A stretch of DNA of 64,000 nucleotides from JADGGV01 sp035715725. Lineage in GTDB: Bacteria; Gemmatimonadota; Gemmatimonadetes; Longimicrobiales; RSA9. The DNA lies in NCBI GenBank assembly GCA_035715725.1, contig DASTKT010000059.1, positions 1-64,000 of the forward strand, read 5' to 3'. This document shows positions 19,117 to 28,634 of the stretch, in pieces. Position numbers and translations under genes: made by a program. Position 1 is the first letter of the stretch; each line of letters starts with the position of its first letter. Below the pieces are notes generated by a model, which worked only from the letters and a program-made list of their open reading frames with translations, made no database searches and was not told the origin of the DNA.

Positions 19117-19145
19117 ATGTTACCCGGCGATCGCCTCGATTGCAA
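19117..19145 (-). promoter_or_regulatory. Candidate promoter for the cox operon
   Basis: Read on the minus strand: TTGCAA (19140-19145), 17-nt spacer, TAACAT (19117-19122), four of six matches in each box. It would give a leader of about 245 nt before coxM. The divergent region 18868-19243 has no gene and must also hold the coxG promoter; TTGACG at 19092-19097 on the plus strand is a possible -35 box for it, without a good -10. I see no convincing activator palindrome. Confidence 0.35.
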
Positions 19146-19243
19146 GCCTGCCAACGACAATCGGCCGCCGCCGCGGCTCGGCGCCGGCCGCCTCCGCCCG
19201 TGCCCTCCACCGGGCTCCCGCCACGCGCAGCCAGGAGGTCCTG

Positions 19244-19927
19244 ATGGCGATCCGGATCCAGGAACGTTTCGAGGTCGCGGCGCCGCCGGACCGGGTCTGG
19301 TCCTACCTCGTCGATCCGACCCGGGTGGTGCGCTGCCTCCCCGGCGCGGAGCTGCTCGAGGTCACCGCGGACGGCGGGTTCCTCGGCCGGATGAAGGTGA
19401 AGGTCGGGCCGGTCACCACCGCCTACAAGGGGAAGGCGCGCTTCCTCGAGACGGACGCCGCGCAGCGCCGCGCCCGGCTCACGGGCGCGGGGCAGGAGAC
19501 GGCCGGCGCCGGCTCGGCCCGCATGACCATGACGAGCGAGGTCGTGGAGCTGCCGGGCGGGCGGACCGAGGTCCGCGTGGACGTGGACGTCGATGTCGTC
19601 GGCAAGGTCGTGCAGTTCGGCCGCGGGCTGATCGAGGAGGTCTCGCGCCAGCTGTTCCGCCAGTTCGCGGAGTGCGCCCGCGCAACGCTGGAGGCGACGG
19701 GGCCGGCGCAGGCTGCCGGCACGGCGGCGGTCGTGGGCGCGGCGCCGGCACCGGCGGGGATGGCCACCGCGACGCCGGCTGCCTCCGGGGCCGCGGCGGC
19801 ACCCCCGACCGCCGCGGTCGCCGCGGCGCCGGCTCCGGCCCAGCCGCTCCGGGTCCTGCCCGTGCTCTGGGCCGCGTTCGTGGCGTGGATCCGTCGCGTG
19901 TTCGGGGGGAAGCGCCCCACGGCGTGA
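19244..19927 (+). CDS. coxG: CoxG-like CO dehydrogenase membrane-recruitment protein
   Basis: A 227-aa protein. Residues 1-150 form an SRPBCC/START-like domain beginning RIQERFEVAAPPDRVWSYLVDP, typical of CoxG, which tethers CO dehydrogenase to the cytoplasmic membrane and couples it to quinones. An Ala/Pro linker (about 150-200) leads to a hydrophobic tail, LPVLWAAFVAWIRRVFGG, the expected membrane anchor. The ATG has AGGAGG 5 nt upstream. Unlike in most cox clusters it is divergent from coxM rather than at the end of the operon. The DNA of the tail recurs outside any gene at 21793-21823. Confidence 0.85.
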   Translation: MAIRIQERFEVAAPPDRVWSYLVDPTRVVRCLPGAELLEVTADGGFLGRMKVKVGPVTTAYKGKARFLETDAAQRRARLTGAGQETAGAGSARMTMTSEVVELPGGRTEVRVDVDVDVVGKVVQFGRGLIEEVSRQLFRQFAECARATLEATGPAQAAGTAAVVGAAPAPAGMATATPAASGAAAAPPTAAVAAAPAPAQPLRVLPVLWAAFVAWIRRVFGGKRPTA

Positions 19928-19992
19928 GGAACCGCGGAGCGCAGGTGGGCGCCGCCCGGAGCCCGCCGCCGGCCCTGGCCGACGGCCCGGAT

Positions 19993-20033
19993 CTCCGCTC
20001 CCGCTCTTGCTTGCGCTCCCGCTCCCGGGATGG
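19993..20033 (-). repeat. GGGAGC hexamer repeat copy, between coxG and a convergent gene
   Basis: On the minus strand this reads CCATCCCGGGAGCGGGAGCG followed by CAAGCAAGAGCGGGAGC. It matches the copies at 22047-22173, 24914-24973 and 60421-60480. It lies in the 121-nt gap between two convergent genes, where a terminator would be expected. Confidence 0.6.
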
Positions 20034-20048
20034 CTTCGCGGCGGTCGA

Positions 20049-21536
20049 TCAGCGCCCGGCACACAGCGCGCGGTAGCCCGCGCGACCGCCCTCCAGGGCC
20101 ACGTAGCGGCACGCCGACGACGCGATGGAGGCGACCTCGGGGCGGCGCGCGGGGAGTGGTCCGAGGATGGTCGGAGCGCGGGTCGGAGCGGGGCCGCCGG
20201 GCTTCGGCGCCGGCCGCCAGAACGCATTCAACACCGTCTGGCCCCCCATCACGAGCGAGTGCGGATCCCCGCCGTCGGGGGATGCCAGGTCCACCGCAGA
20301 GGCCGCGGATGCACCGAACAGGATGCGACCGCCATCTGGCGACCAGCTCGCCCCCCACCGCAGGGCGTTCGTCAGCACCCGGCGGCCCCCGCCGTCGGCG
20401 TCGTGCACCTCCAGTCCCCAGTTGCCGGCGTCCCCTGTGCTCACCACGAGTGCCGCGCCGTCCGGCGACCACCGGCTGATGCCGTAGCCGACCCGGTCGG
20501 GGGTCGTGTTCACGACCGACCAGTCGGCCAGCCGGAGGATCTGCACGGCCTGCCGGCCGCCGACGAACGACTCGAAGGACAGGCGGCTACCGTCGGGCGA
20601 CCACTGCAGGTGCTGCGGCAAGGAGAGCGTCACGGGCGCCACCGTCAGCCCCGTGCCATCGGGGTGGACCAGGCAGATCGTCTGCTGCGGCCTCCAGCAG
20701 GCGAAGGCGAGCCACGCCCCATCGGGCGACCACACGGGCCCGAGGTCGAGCCGCTCGCCGGGCAAGACCACGCGGTCCTCGGAGCCGTCGGGCCGCACGA
20801 GATGCAGGTTCGAGCGGGTGAAGGCGCCCGCGGCCGAATCGCGGAGCCCGTACGCGATCCAGCGGCCGTCCGGCGACCAGTCCAGGTCCGACTCGCCCTC
20901 CCCTGGAATGGCCGCCAGCGCGCGCATGGTCCCGTGGAGGTCCACCACATAGACGTCCTGGTCACCCGGCGTCGTCTTCACGAAGGCGACGCTCGAGCCG
21001 TCGGGCGACCAGGTCGCGCCCCACTGGCCGCCATCCTGGGCCGGCGTCAGCTTCCGGCGCACCCCCCTGGCGTCCATGTAGAAGAGCTGGTCGACGTACT
21101 GCCCGTACCACTCCGAGTAGAGGAAGTCGCCGTAGCACTCCACGCGGAAGCCGGCGGTCGTGGTCACCGCGCCCCGGATCGTGAGTCCGAGGGTGTCCGC
21201 ATGGGTGAAGCAGTGCGCGGCGACATCTGCCAGGCGGGCCGTGTAGCTCCCCGGCGCGACGTCGCGAACGACCAGCGTGTCGCCGGACCTGAGCCCGTAG
21301 AGGCTGTCGCGGAACAGGATCTGGAACCCGCTCGGGTCTTCCGCATTGCCCGCCCGATCCACGGTGAACCGCACCACGCCCGCCTCTACGGCAGGCGGAC
21401 GACCAGGAGGATCGTCACCTTCGCGCGACGGATCGGACGGGAGTGCATCGGGCGAGCATGCTGCCAGCGCCCCGCTCAGAACCATCACGACGGTCGCGAG
21501 CACGGCAATACGCGGCACGACGGCCTCCATCGACAT
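20049..21536 (-). CDS. Lipoprotein with TolB-like PD40 beta-propeller repeats
   Basis: A 495-aa exported protein. The N-terminus MSMEAVVPRIAVLATVVMVL leads to a lipobox (LSGALAAC, Cys27). Residues about 50-130 form a small all-beta domain (GSYTARLADV), then at least seven propeller blades carry the PD40 signature: GATWSPDGSSVAF, DLDWSPDGRWIAY, GPVWSPDGAWLAF, LQWSPDGSRLSF, SRWSPDGAALVV, ASWSPDGGRILF. Such proteins resemble TolB and the propeller half of prolyl oligopeptidases, but no peptidase domain is present. Likely periplasmic or surface-attached and involved in binding. Substrate unknown. Convergent with coxG. Confidence 0.82.
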   Translation of the reverse strand: MSMEAVVPRIAVLATVVMVLSGALAACSPDALPSDPSREGDDPPGRPPAVEAGVVRFTVDRAGNAEDPSGFQILFRDSLYGLRSGDTLVVRDVAPGSYTARLADVAAHCFTHADTLGLTIRGAVTTTAGFRVECYGDFLYSEWYGQYVDQLFYMDARGVRRKLTPAQDGGQWGATWSPDGSSVAFVKTTPGDQDVYVVDLHGTMRALAAIPGEGESDLDWSPDGRWIAYGLRDSAAGAFTRSNLHLVRPDGSEDRVVLPGERLDLGPVWSPDGAWLAFACWRPQQTICLVHPDGTGLTVAPVTLSLPQHLQWSPDGSRLSFESFVGGRQAVQILRLADWSVVNTTPDRVGYGISRWSPDGAALVVSTGDAGNWGLEVHDADGGGRRVLTNALRWGASWSPDGGRILFGASAASAVDLASPDGGDPHSLVMGGQTVLNAFWRPAPKPGGPAPTRAPTILGPLPARRPEVASIASSACRYVALEGGRAGYRALCAGR

Positions 21537-21770
21537 GGGTTCGATCGATTAGCGGATGCACGCGTCGAATATACGATCATATCCGAGCACGCACCACGCC
21601 GATAGACGATGCGCCTGACACTCATCCACGCCCGGAGAGCCGAGACCCCGGCTCGGGGCCGGATCGCGGCCACGCATCGCCTCGGGGAGTTCGATCGCGA
21701 ACCGGCAGCACGTCGCGGCATTCGCACCGGACGTAGCTGGGGGCGCAGTGGCGCCAGCCCCGGCCGGCCG

Positions 21771-21835
21771 TTCCGGACTCTGCCGGTGCTCCGGGCCGCG
21801 TTCGTGGCGTGGATCCGTCGCGTCTCGGGGAGCGG
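21771..21835. repeat. Non-genic copy of the coxG tail sequence
   Basis: Positions 21793-21823 are identical over 31 nt to 19869-19899 inside coxG, and similarity extends about 15-20 nt either side. The same reading frame would give LPVLRAAFVAWIRRV, but there is no start, no SRPBCC domain and no gene around it. It is a dispersed repeat or a gene fragment. The rest of 21537-22188 holds no gene: a GGCAGGGGCAGGGG inverted pair (about 21937-22000) and the GGGAGC element at 22047. Confidence 0.7.
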
Positions 21836-22046
21836 AAACACCGGCGGCGTGATGATCGCGGGGACTGCGGGCGCGGATATCCCTCCGGGCGAGCCGCTCG
21901 AGCCCCGGGGTTCTCGAAGCCGGGGGACCGGCTCGGGCAGGGGCAGGGGAATGGGCCGAACGGCCGCGGCGCCGGGGCTCGACCCTTGCCCCTGCCCCTG
22001 AATGTGCCTCATTGCCTTTCGACCCCTGCCCGAAACCGCAGTCCCC

Positions 22047-22173
22047 GCTTACGCTTACGCTCCCGCTCCCGCTCCCGGGACACCAGAAGCGCCTCGGCAT
22101 CCGTGACCGCGGTTGGCCGGTCCGGCGCGAAGCTGTCCCGGGAGCGGGAGCGGGAGCGGGAGCGGGAGCGGGA
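22047..22173. repeat. GGGAGC-tailed inverted-repeat element
   Basis: The left end carries CTCCCGCTCCCGCTCCCGGG and the right end CCCGGGAGCGGGAGCGGGAG, extended to five hexamers, so the DNA forms a long hairpin around about 55 nt of unique sequence that contains CCAGAAGCGCCTCGGCATCC. It lies 15 nt beyond the stop codon of the metalloprotease gene and could act as its terminator. Three other copies occur in this window. Confidence 0.7.
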
Positions 22174-22188
22174 ACTGCCCTCGCCGGG

Positions 22189-24741
<2,553 letters not shown>

Positions 24742-24913
24742 CGGAGTGAGCTGTGCGGGTGATTGGATTCGGGCGGAGGTCCGGCTGCATTGCCCGTAGG
24801 GGAATACAACTATCGGGACAGGGTTGTTGTCCAGACCGTCGTCCGGGCCGGCGAGGGGGGTTCCCGGGCGCGGGCCGGTCCCGGGAAGCGTTCCCGCCGG
24901 ATTGACTGCGGCC

Positions 24914-24973
24914 CTTCGACGCCGAGGCGCTTCGGGCCTCCCGGGAGCGGGAGCGTTAGCGAGAGCGGGAACG
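24914..24973 (+). repeat. GGGAGC hexamer repeat copy
   Basis: CTTCGACGCCGAGGCGCTTC, then a short divergent stretch, then CCCGGGAGCGGGAGCGTTAG. It matches the copies at 22047 and 60421 (GATGCCGAGGCGCT followed by CCCGGGAGCGGGAGCG). Situated upstream of the metalloprotease gene in a 1069-nt gene-free stretch. Confidence 0.6.
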
Positions 24974-25150
24974 GCTCCGGGCGCGGGCGCTGGGCTGCGC
25001 CGCGCTCCGGCCTGGGGATGCGCACGGGCCAGCGACGGGAATGCCGTCAACCCCGCAAGGGTGCGCTCCTCCAAACGTCCTTGCGGCGTTCACGGGAATT
25101 ATCGCCGTGATCGCCGCAAGCGTCGCCTCGGCGTCCGTGCGTGCGGGGTT

Positions 25151-25282
25151 CACGGCAGCGATTCCGGCGAGCGCGGCAGCGGTTCCGGCGGGCACGGCGG
25201 CGGTTCCGCGGCGCGCGCGGCGGTTCCGGCGGGCGCGGCGGCGGTTCCGGGGCGCGCGCGGCGGTTCCGGCGGGCGCGGCAC
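25151..25282. repeat. GC-rich minisatellite (GGCGGTTCCGGCGGGCGC units)
   Basis: Six or seven imperfect tandem units of 18-27 nt, each with the core GCGGTTCCGGCGGG or GCGGTTCCGCGGCGC. All frames are open, giving low-complexity Arg/Ala-rich peptides, but nothing supports a gene. Part of the 24742-25810 gap, which contains only repeats and the promoter of the next gene. Confidence 0.65.
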
Positions 25283-25350
25283 CGACCGGGCGCGGCACAA
25301 ACGGGGCGGCGAAGGGCCGGCGATCGCTCGTCCGCCGCCCGGCCCAGCGC

Positions 25351-25569
25351 GCGGAATCCGCCAAGCGCGGGGGCCGGCGAGGCGGCTGGCGGATTGGATG
25401 CGGTACGCGAGCACGATCCGCCAGCGGAGCTCGGAGCGGGAGCGCGCGTGGCGGGTTCGGTGCGCCAGGTGGACACAACCCGGCAGCCGTGCCGTCGGCG
25501 CTCGCGCGTGGCGGATTGTGTGCGCCCGGGCCGCGCGATCGCGCCCGTGCCTGGCAGATCCGAACGCCC
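25351..25569. repeat. Array of TGGCGGATT motifs in both orientations
   Basis: About seven units: AATCCGCCAAGCGCG, GGCTGGCGGATTGGATGCG, GATCCGCCAGCGG, GCGCGTGGCGGGTTCGGTG, ACAACCCGGCAGC, GCGCGTGGCGGATTGTGTG and GCCTGGCAGATCCGAACGCC. Orientation changes along the array, so neighbouring units can pair. A second array of the same motif lies at 60691-60866. No gene. Confidence 0.7.
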
Positions 25570-25640
25570 ATGCCCACGCCCCGGGCGTGCGAACGCGCCC
25601 ATGCCCCGGCCCGCCTCTTGACTCCCCGCCCGCAGTCCCC

Positions 25641-25668
25641 TTGACTCCCGGACGCGCCGTGCTAAAAT
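25641..25668 (+). promoter_or_regulatory. Promoter of the CBM9/DUF5916 gene
   Basis: TTGACT (25641-25646), 16-nt spacer, TAAAAT (25663-25668): five of six consensus matches in each box, in an otherwise extremely GC-rich region. Start of transcription is expected near 25675, which puts the hairpin 25676-25695 at the extreme 5' end of the mRNA, about 135 nt ahead of the gene. Confidence 0.7.
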
Positions 25669-25675
25669 TCCAGCA

Positions 25676-25695
25676 GATGCTAAAAAAACAGCATC
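25676..25695 (+). promoter_or_regulatory. 5'-end hairpin with an A-rich loop
   Basis: GATGCT (25676-25681), loop AAAAAAAC, AGCATC (25690-25695): perfect 6-bp arms at the predicted transcript start. It may protect the mRNA 5' end or be a repressor operator. The oligo-A loop is striking against the GC-rich background. Confidence 0.45.
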
Positions 25696-25810
25696 GCCCG
25701 CCGTAGCGCGGACGGTGACTGAGGAGGAACCGGGGCGACCGCCGGCGGCCCCCCCAACCCTTTCGGCGGTTCCGCTGTCGAACGTGTATCCCGATCCAGG
25801 AGAGCCGAAA

Positions 25811-28387
25811 ATGCCGCTGCCCGCCATCGCCCTCGTCGCCTCGCTGGCGTATCTCGCCGCGAGATCCGGCCCGCCCGCCGCGTCGCGTCCGCGCGAGGCG
25901 CCGGGGAGCACGAAGCCACCTGCGGAGGCGAGGGCCGCGGCGGTGCGCGCGGCGGCGGCGCCGGTGCTGGACGGTCGGGACGACGATGCGGTGTGGCGGG
26001 AGGCGCCGGTGGCGACGGGGTTCCGGCAGTTCGATCCGCGGGAGGACGGGGAGCCGAGCTTCCGGACGGAGTTCCGGGTCGCCTACGACAGCCGGAGCCT
26101 GTACGTGTTCGTGCGGGCGTACGATCCGCACCCGGACAGCATCATGCACGCGCTGAGCCGGCGGGATGTGCGGGGTCCGTCGGACCAGCTCAAGATCATC
26201 ATCGACTCGTTCCACGACCGGCGGAGCGGGGTGGAGCTGGCGGTGAATCCGGACGGCGTGAAGCGGGACTTCGCGATCTACGACGATTCGCACGAGGACG
26301 ACTCGTGGGACGGCGTGTGGGAGGTGGCCACGCAGGTGGATTCGCTGGGGTGGACGGCGGAGTTCCGGGTGCCGTTCTCGCAGCTGCGCTACGGCGCGGC
26401 GCCGACGCAGACGTTCGGGTTCGGCGTGTGGCGGGACATCGAGCGGTACAAGGAGCGGAGCAGCTGGCCGCTCTTCCGGCCGAGCCGGTCGGGGCTGGCG
26501 TCGCAGCTCGGGGAGCTGTCGGGGATCGGCGACATCGGCTCGCCGCGGCACCTGGAGGTGACGCCGTACGTGCTGGCGAAGAACCTGTCGCGGGATGGGG
26601 GCAACGGCTTCACGCGGGCGCAGGAGCAGACGGCGGGCGCGGACCTGAAGTTCGGGATCACGCCGAACCTGACGCTGACGGCGACGGTGAACCCGGATTT
26701 CGGGCAGGTGGAAGCGGACCCGGCGGTGGTGAACCTGACGGCGTACGAGACGTTCTTCGACGAGCGGCGGCCGTTCTTCGTGGAGGGGACGGGCGTGTAC
26801 CGCTTCGAGCTGAACTGCTACATCGTGCACGACTGCGGCAACGAGGGGCTGTTCTACTCGCGGCGGATCGGGCGGGCGCCGCAGCTTGCGGACGAGTATG
26901 GCGACGCGTCGTCGTCGATCGCGACGCCGATCCTGGCGGCGGCGAAGCTGACGGGGCGCTCGAGCGGCAGCCTGACGCTGGGTGCGCTGGACGCGGTGAC
27001 GGGGCGCGTGGCGGGGACGGAAGACCGGACGATCGAGCCGCTGACGAACTACGCGGTGGTGCGGGCGCAGCAGGACTTCCGCGGCGGGGAGAGCGGGATC
27101 GGGCTGATCGCCACGGCGGTGAACCGTTCGCTGGACGTCTGGACGGACACGACGCTGCGGCGGAGCGCGCTGGTCGTGGGCGGGCGGTTCCGCCACCGCT
27201 TCGGCGGCGGGCGCTACCAGCTCTCGGGCGCGCTGGTCGGGAGCCGGGTGGACGGCACGCCGGAGGCGATCGCGGCGACGCAGCGGAGCAGCGTGCACTA
27301 CTACCAGCGTCCGGACGGGCCGGACCGGTACGATCCGACGCGGACGTCGCTCACGGGCGTGTCGCAGGAGCTGATCTTCGGGAAGTACGGCGGCGGAGTG
27401 ACGCGCTTCGAGACGGCGCTGGAGCGGCAGACGGCGGGGTTCGAGCCGAACGACCTGGGCTACCTCCAGCGGGCGGACGTCCAGAGCTGGAACACCTGGG
27501 GCGCGCTGTCCTTCCGCAAGCCGCGCTGGATCTACAAGTCGCTGCAGATCAACGGGAACCAGTGGAACACGTGGACGACGGACGGTCTGCGGCTGGAGAC
27601 CGCGGTCAACACGAACTTCCACATGGGGCTCCGGAACAACTGGTGGATCCACGCCGGCGGCACACTGGGCCAGCTCGGCGGCACGGCGTGCGACCGGTGC
27701 AGCCGCGGCGGGCCGGCGCTCCGCCGCTCGACGACGCTGAGCCCCTGGTTCGGCATCAGCGGCGACGACCGGCGGCCGGTCATCCCGTCCGTGTGGATCA
27801 ACCTCTGGCGGGGCGACGAAGGCCGCTCGACGTCCGCCAACATCAGCCCGTACGTGAGCTTCCAGCTCTCGACGCGGCTCCAGGCCAGCCTCGGCGTCGA
27901 CGCCTCGCACAACGTGGACGACGCCCAGTGGTACGGCAACTTCACGGACGACGCCGGCGTCACGCACTACGCGTTCGCGCACCTCGACCAGCGGACGCTC
28001 TCGCTGAGCTCGCGCGTCTCCTACGCCGCCTCGCCCACGCTGACGTTCGACTTCTACGCGCAGCCGTTCACGAGCACCGGGCGCTACTCGCGCATCCGCG
28101 AGCTGAGCGACGACCCGCGCGCGGCGGCCTACGCGGACCGGTTCCGCCCGTACGTGCCTCCCGACGGCAGCGACACCGGCTTCGACTTCCGCCAGCTCCG
28201 CTCGAACGCCGTGGTGCGCTGGGAGTATTCGCCGGGCTCGACGGTGTACGTCGTCTGGAGCCATGCGCGGGACGGCTCCGACGCGGTGGCGTCCGACCGC
28301 TCGTGGCGCGCCGAGTACGGCGACCTCTTCTCGCTGCATCCCGCGAACACGTTCCTGGTGAAGGTGGCCTACTGGTTCAACCGGTAG
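25811..28387 (+). CDS. Outer-membrane protein with CBM9-like domain (DUF5916 family)
   Basis: An 858-aa exported protein. The signal peptide is MPLPAIALVASLAYLAARSG. Residues about 40-230 form a carbohydrate-binding module 9-like domain (VLDGRDDDAVWREAPVATGF, VAYDSRSLYVFVRAYD). The rest is DUF5916, predicted beta-barrel, with the typical block VNPDFGQVEADPAVVNLTAYETFFDE and FFVEGTGVYRF, ending in aromatic VAYWFNR as barrel proteins do. The ATG at 25811 follows AGGAGAG by 7 nt; the longer frame to 25715 lacks a signal sequence. Function unknown; members often accompany secreted peptidases in these phyla. A promoter lies at 25641 and a terminator at 28409. Confidence 0.85.
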   Translation: MPLPAIALVASLAYLAARSGPPAASRPREAPGSTKPPAEARAAAVRAAAAPVLDGRDDDAVWREAPVATGFRQFDPREDGEPSFRTEFRVAYDSRSLYVFVRAYDPHPDSIMHALSRRDVRGPSDQLKIIIDSFHDRRSGVELAVNPDGVKRDFAIYDDSHEDDSWDGVWEVATQVDSLGWTAEFRVPFSQLRYGAAPTQTFGFGVWRDIERYKERSSWPLFRPSRSGLASQLGELSGIGDIGSPRHLEVTPYVLAKNLSRDGGNGFTRAQEQTAGADLKFGITPNLTLTATVNPDFGQVEADPAVVNLTAYETFFDERRPFFVEGTGVYRFELNCYIVHDCGNEGLFYSRRIGRAPQLADEYGDASSSIATPILAAAKLTGRSSGSLTLGALDAVTGRVAGTEDRTIEPLTNYAVVRAQQDFRGGESGIGLIATAVNRSLDVWTDTTLRRSALVVGGRFRHRFGGGRYQLSGALVGSRVDGTPEAIAATQRSSVHYYQRPDGPDRYDPTRTSLTGVSQELIFGKYGGGVTRFETALERQTAGFEPNDLGYLQRADVQSWNTWGALSFRKPRWIYKSLQINGNQWNTWTTDGLRLETAVNTNFHMGLRNNWWIHAGGTLGQLGGTACDRCSRGGPALRRSTTLSPWFGISGDDRRPVIPSVWINLWRGDEGRSTSANISPYVSFQLSTRLQASLGVDASHNVDDAQWYGNFTDDAGVTHYAFAHLDQRTLSLSSRVSYAASPTLTFDFYAQPFTSTGRYSRIRELSDDPRAAAYADRFRPYVPPDGSDTGFDFRQLRSNAVVRWEYSPGSTVYVVWSHARDGSDAVASDRSWRAEYGDLFSLHPANTFLVKVAYWFNR

Positions 28388-28408
28388 GGCCCGCTGGTCG
28401 AGGTTCCG

Positions 28409-28433
28409 GGGGGCCGCCGCGCCGGCGGTCCCC
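28409..28433 (+). terminator. Hairpin downstream of the DUF5916 gene
   Basis: Arms GGGGGCCGCCG (28409-28419) and CGGCGGTCCCC (28423-28433) pair over 11 bp with one G-U, around a 3-nt loop, 22 nt after the stop codon. No T run. The remainder of 28388-28634 has no gene. Confidence 0.5.
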
Positions 28434-28634
28434 GCTCCGGCCAACCGTTACCGGATCGATGGCGTCGTGTTGCGCCCGCCGATTGTGCGCCCGCCCGACA
28501 GACGTCAAATTGGACGCCCAGAACCGCCGCCACTATCGGGTCCCAGTCGCGCGATGCCGCCGCCGAACGCTCGCACGCTGTGATCGCGACGCGCCGCGGC
28601 ACCCACCCCATCGCCCGACAGAGGACCACCCTTT

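Noticed and set aside
25151..25690. Possible gene in the 24.7-25.8 kb gap
   Set aside because: Open frames here translate minisatellite and TGGCGGATT repeats in every frame; no ribosome binding site or family match.
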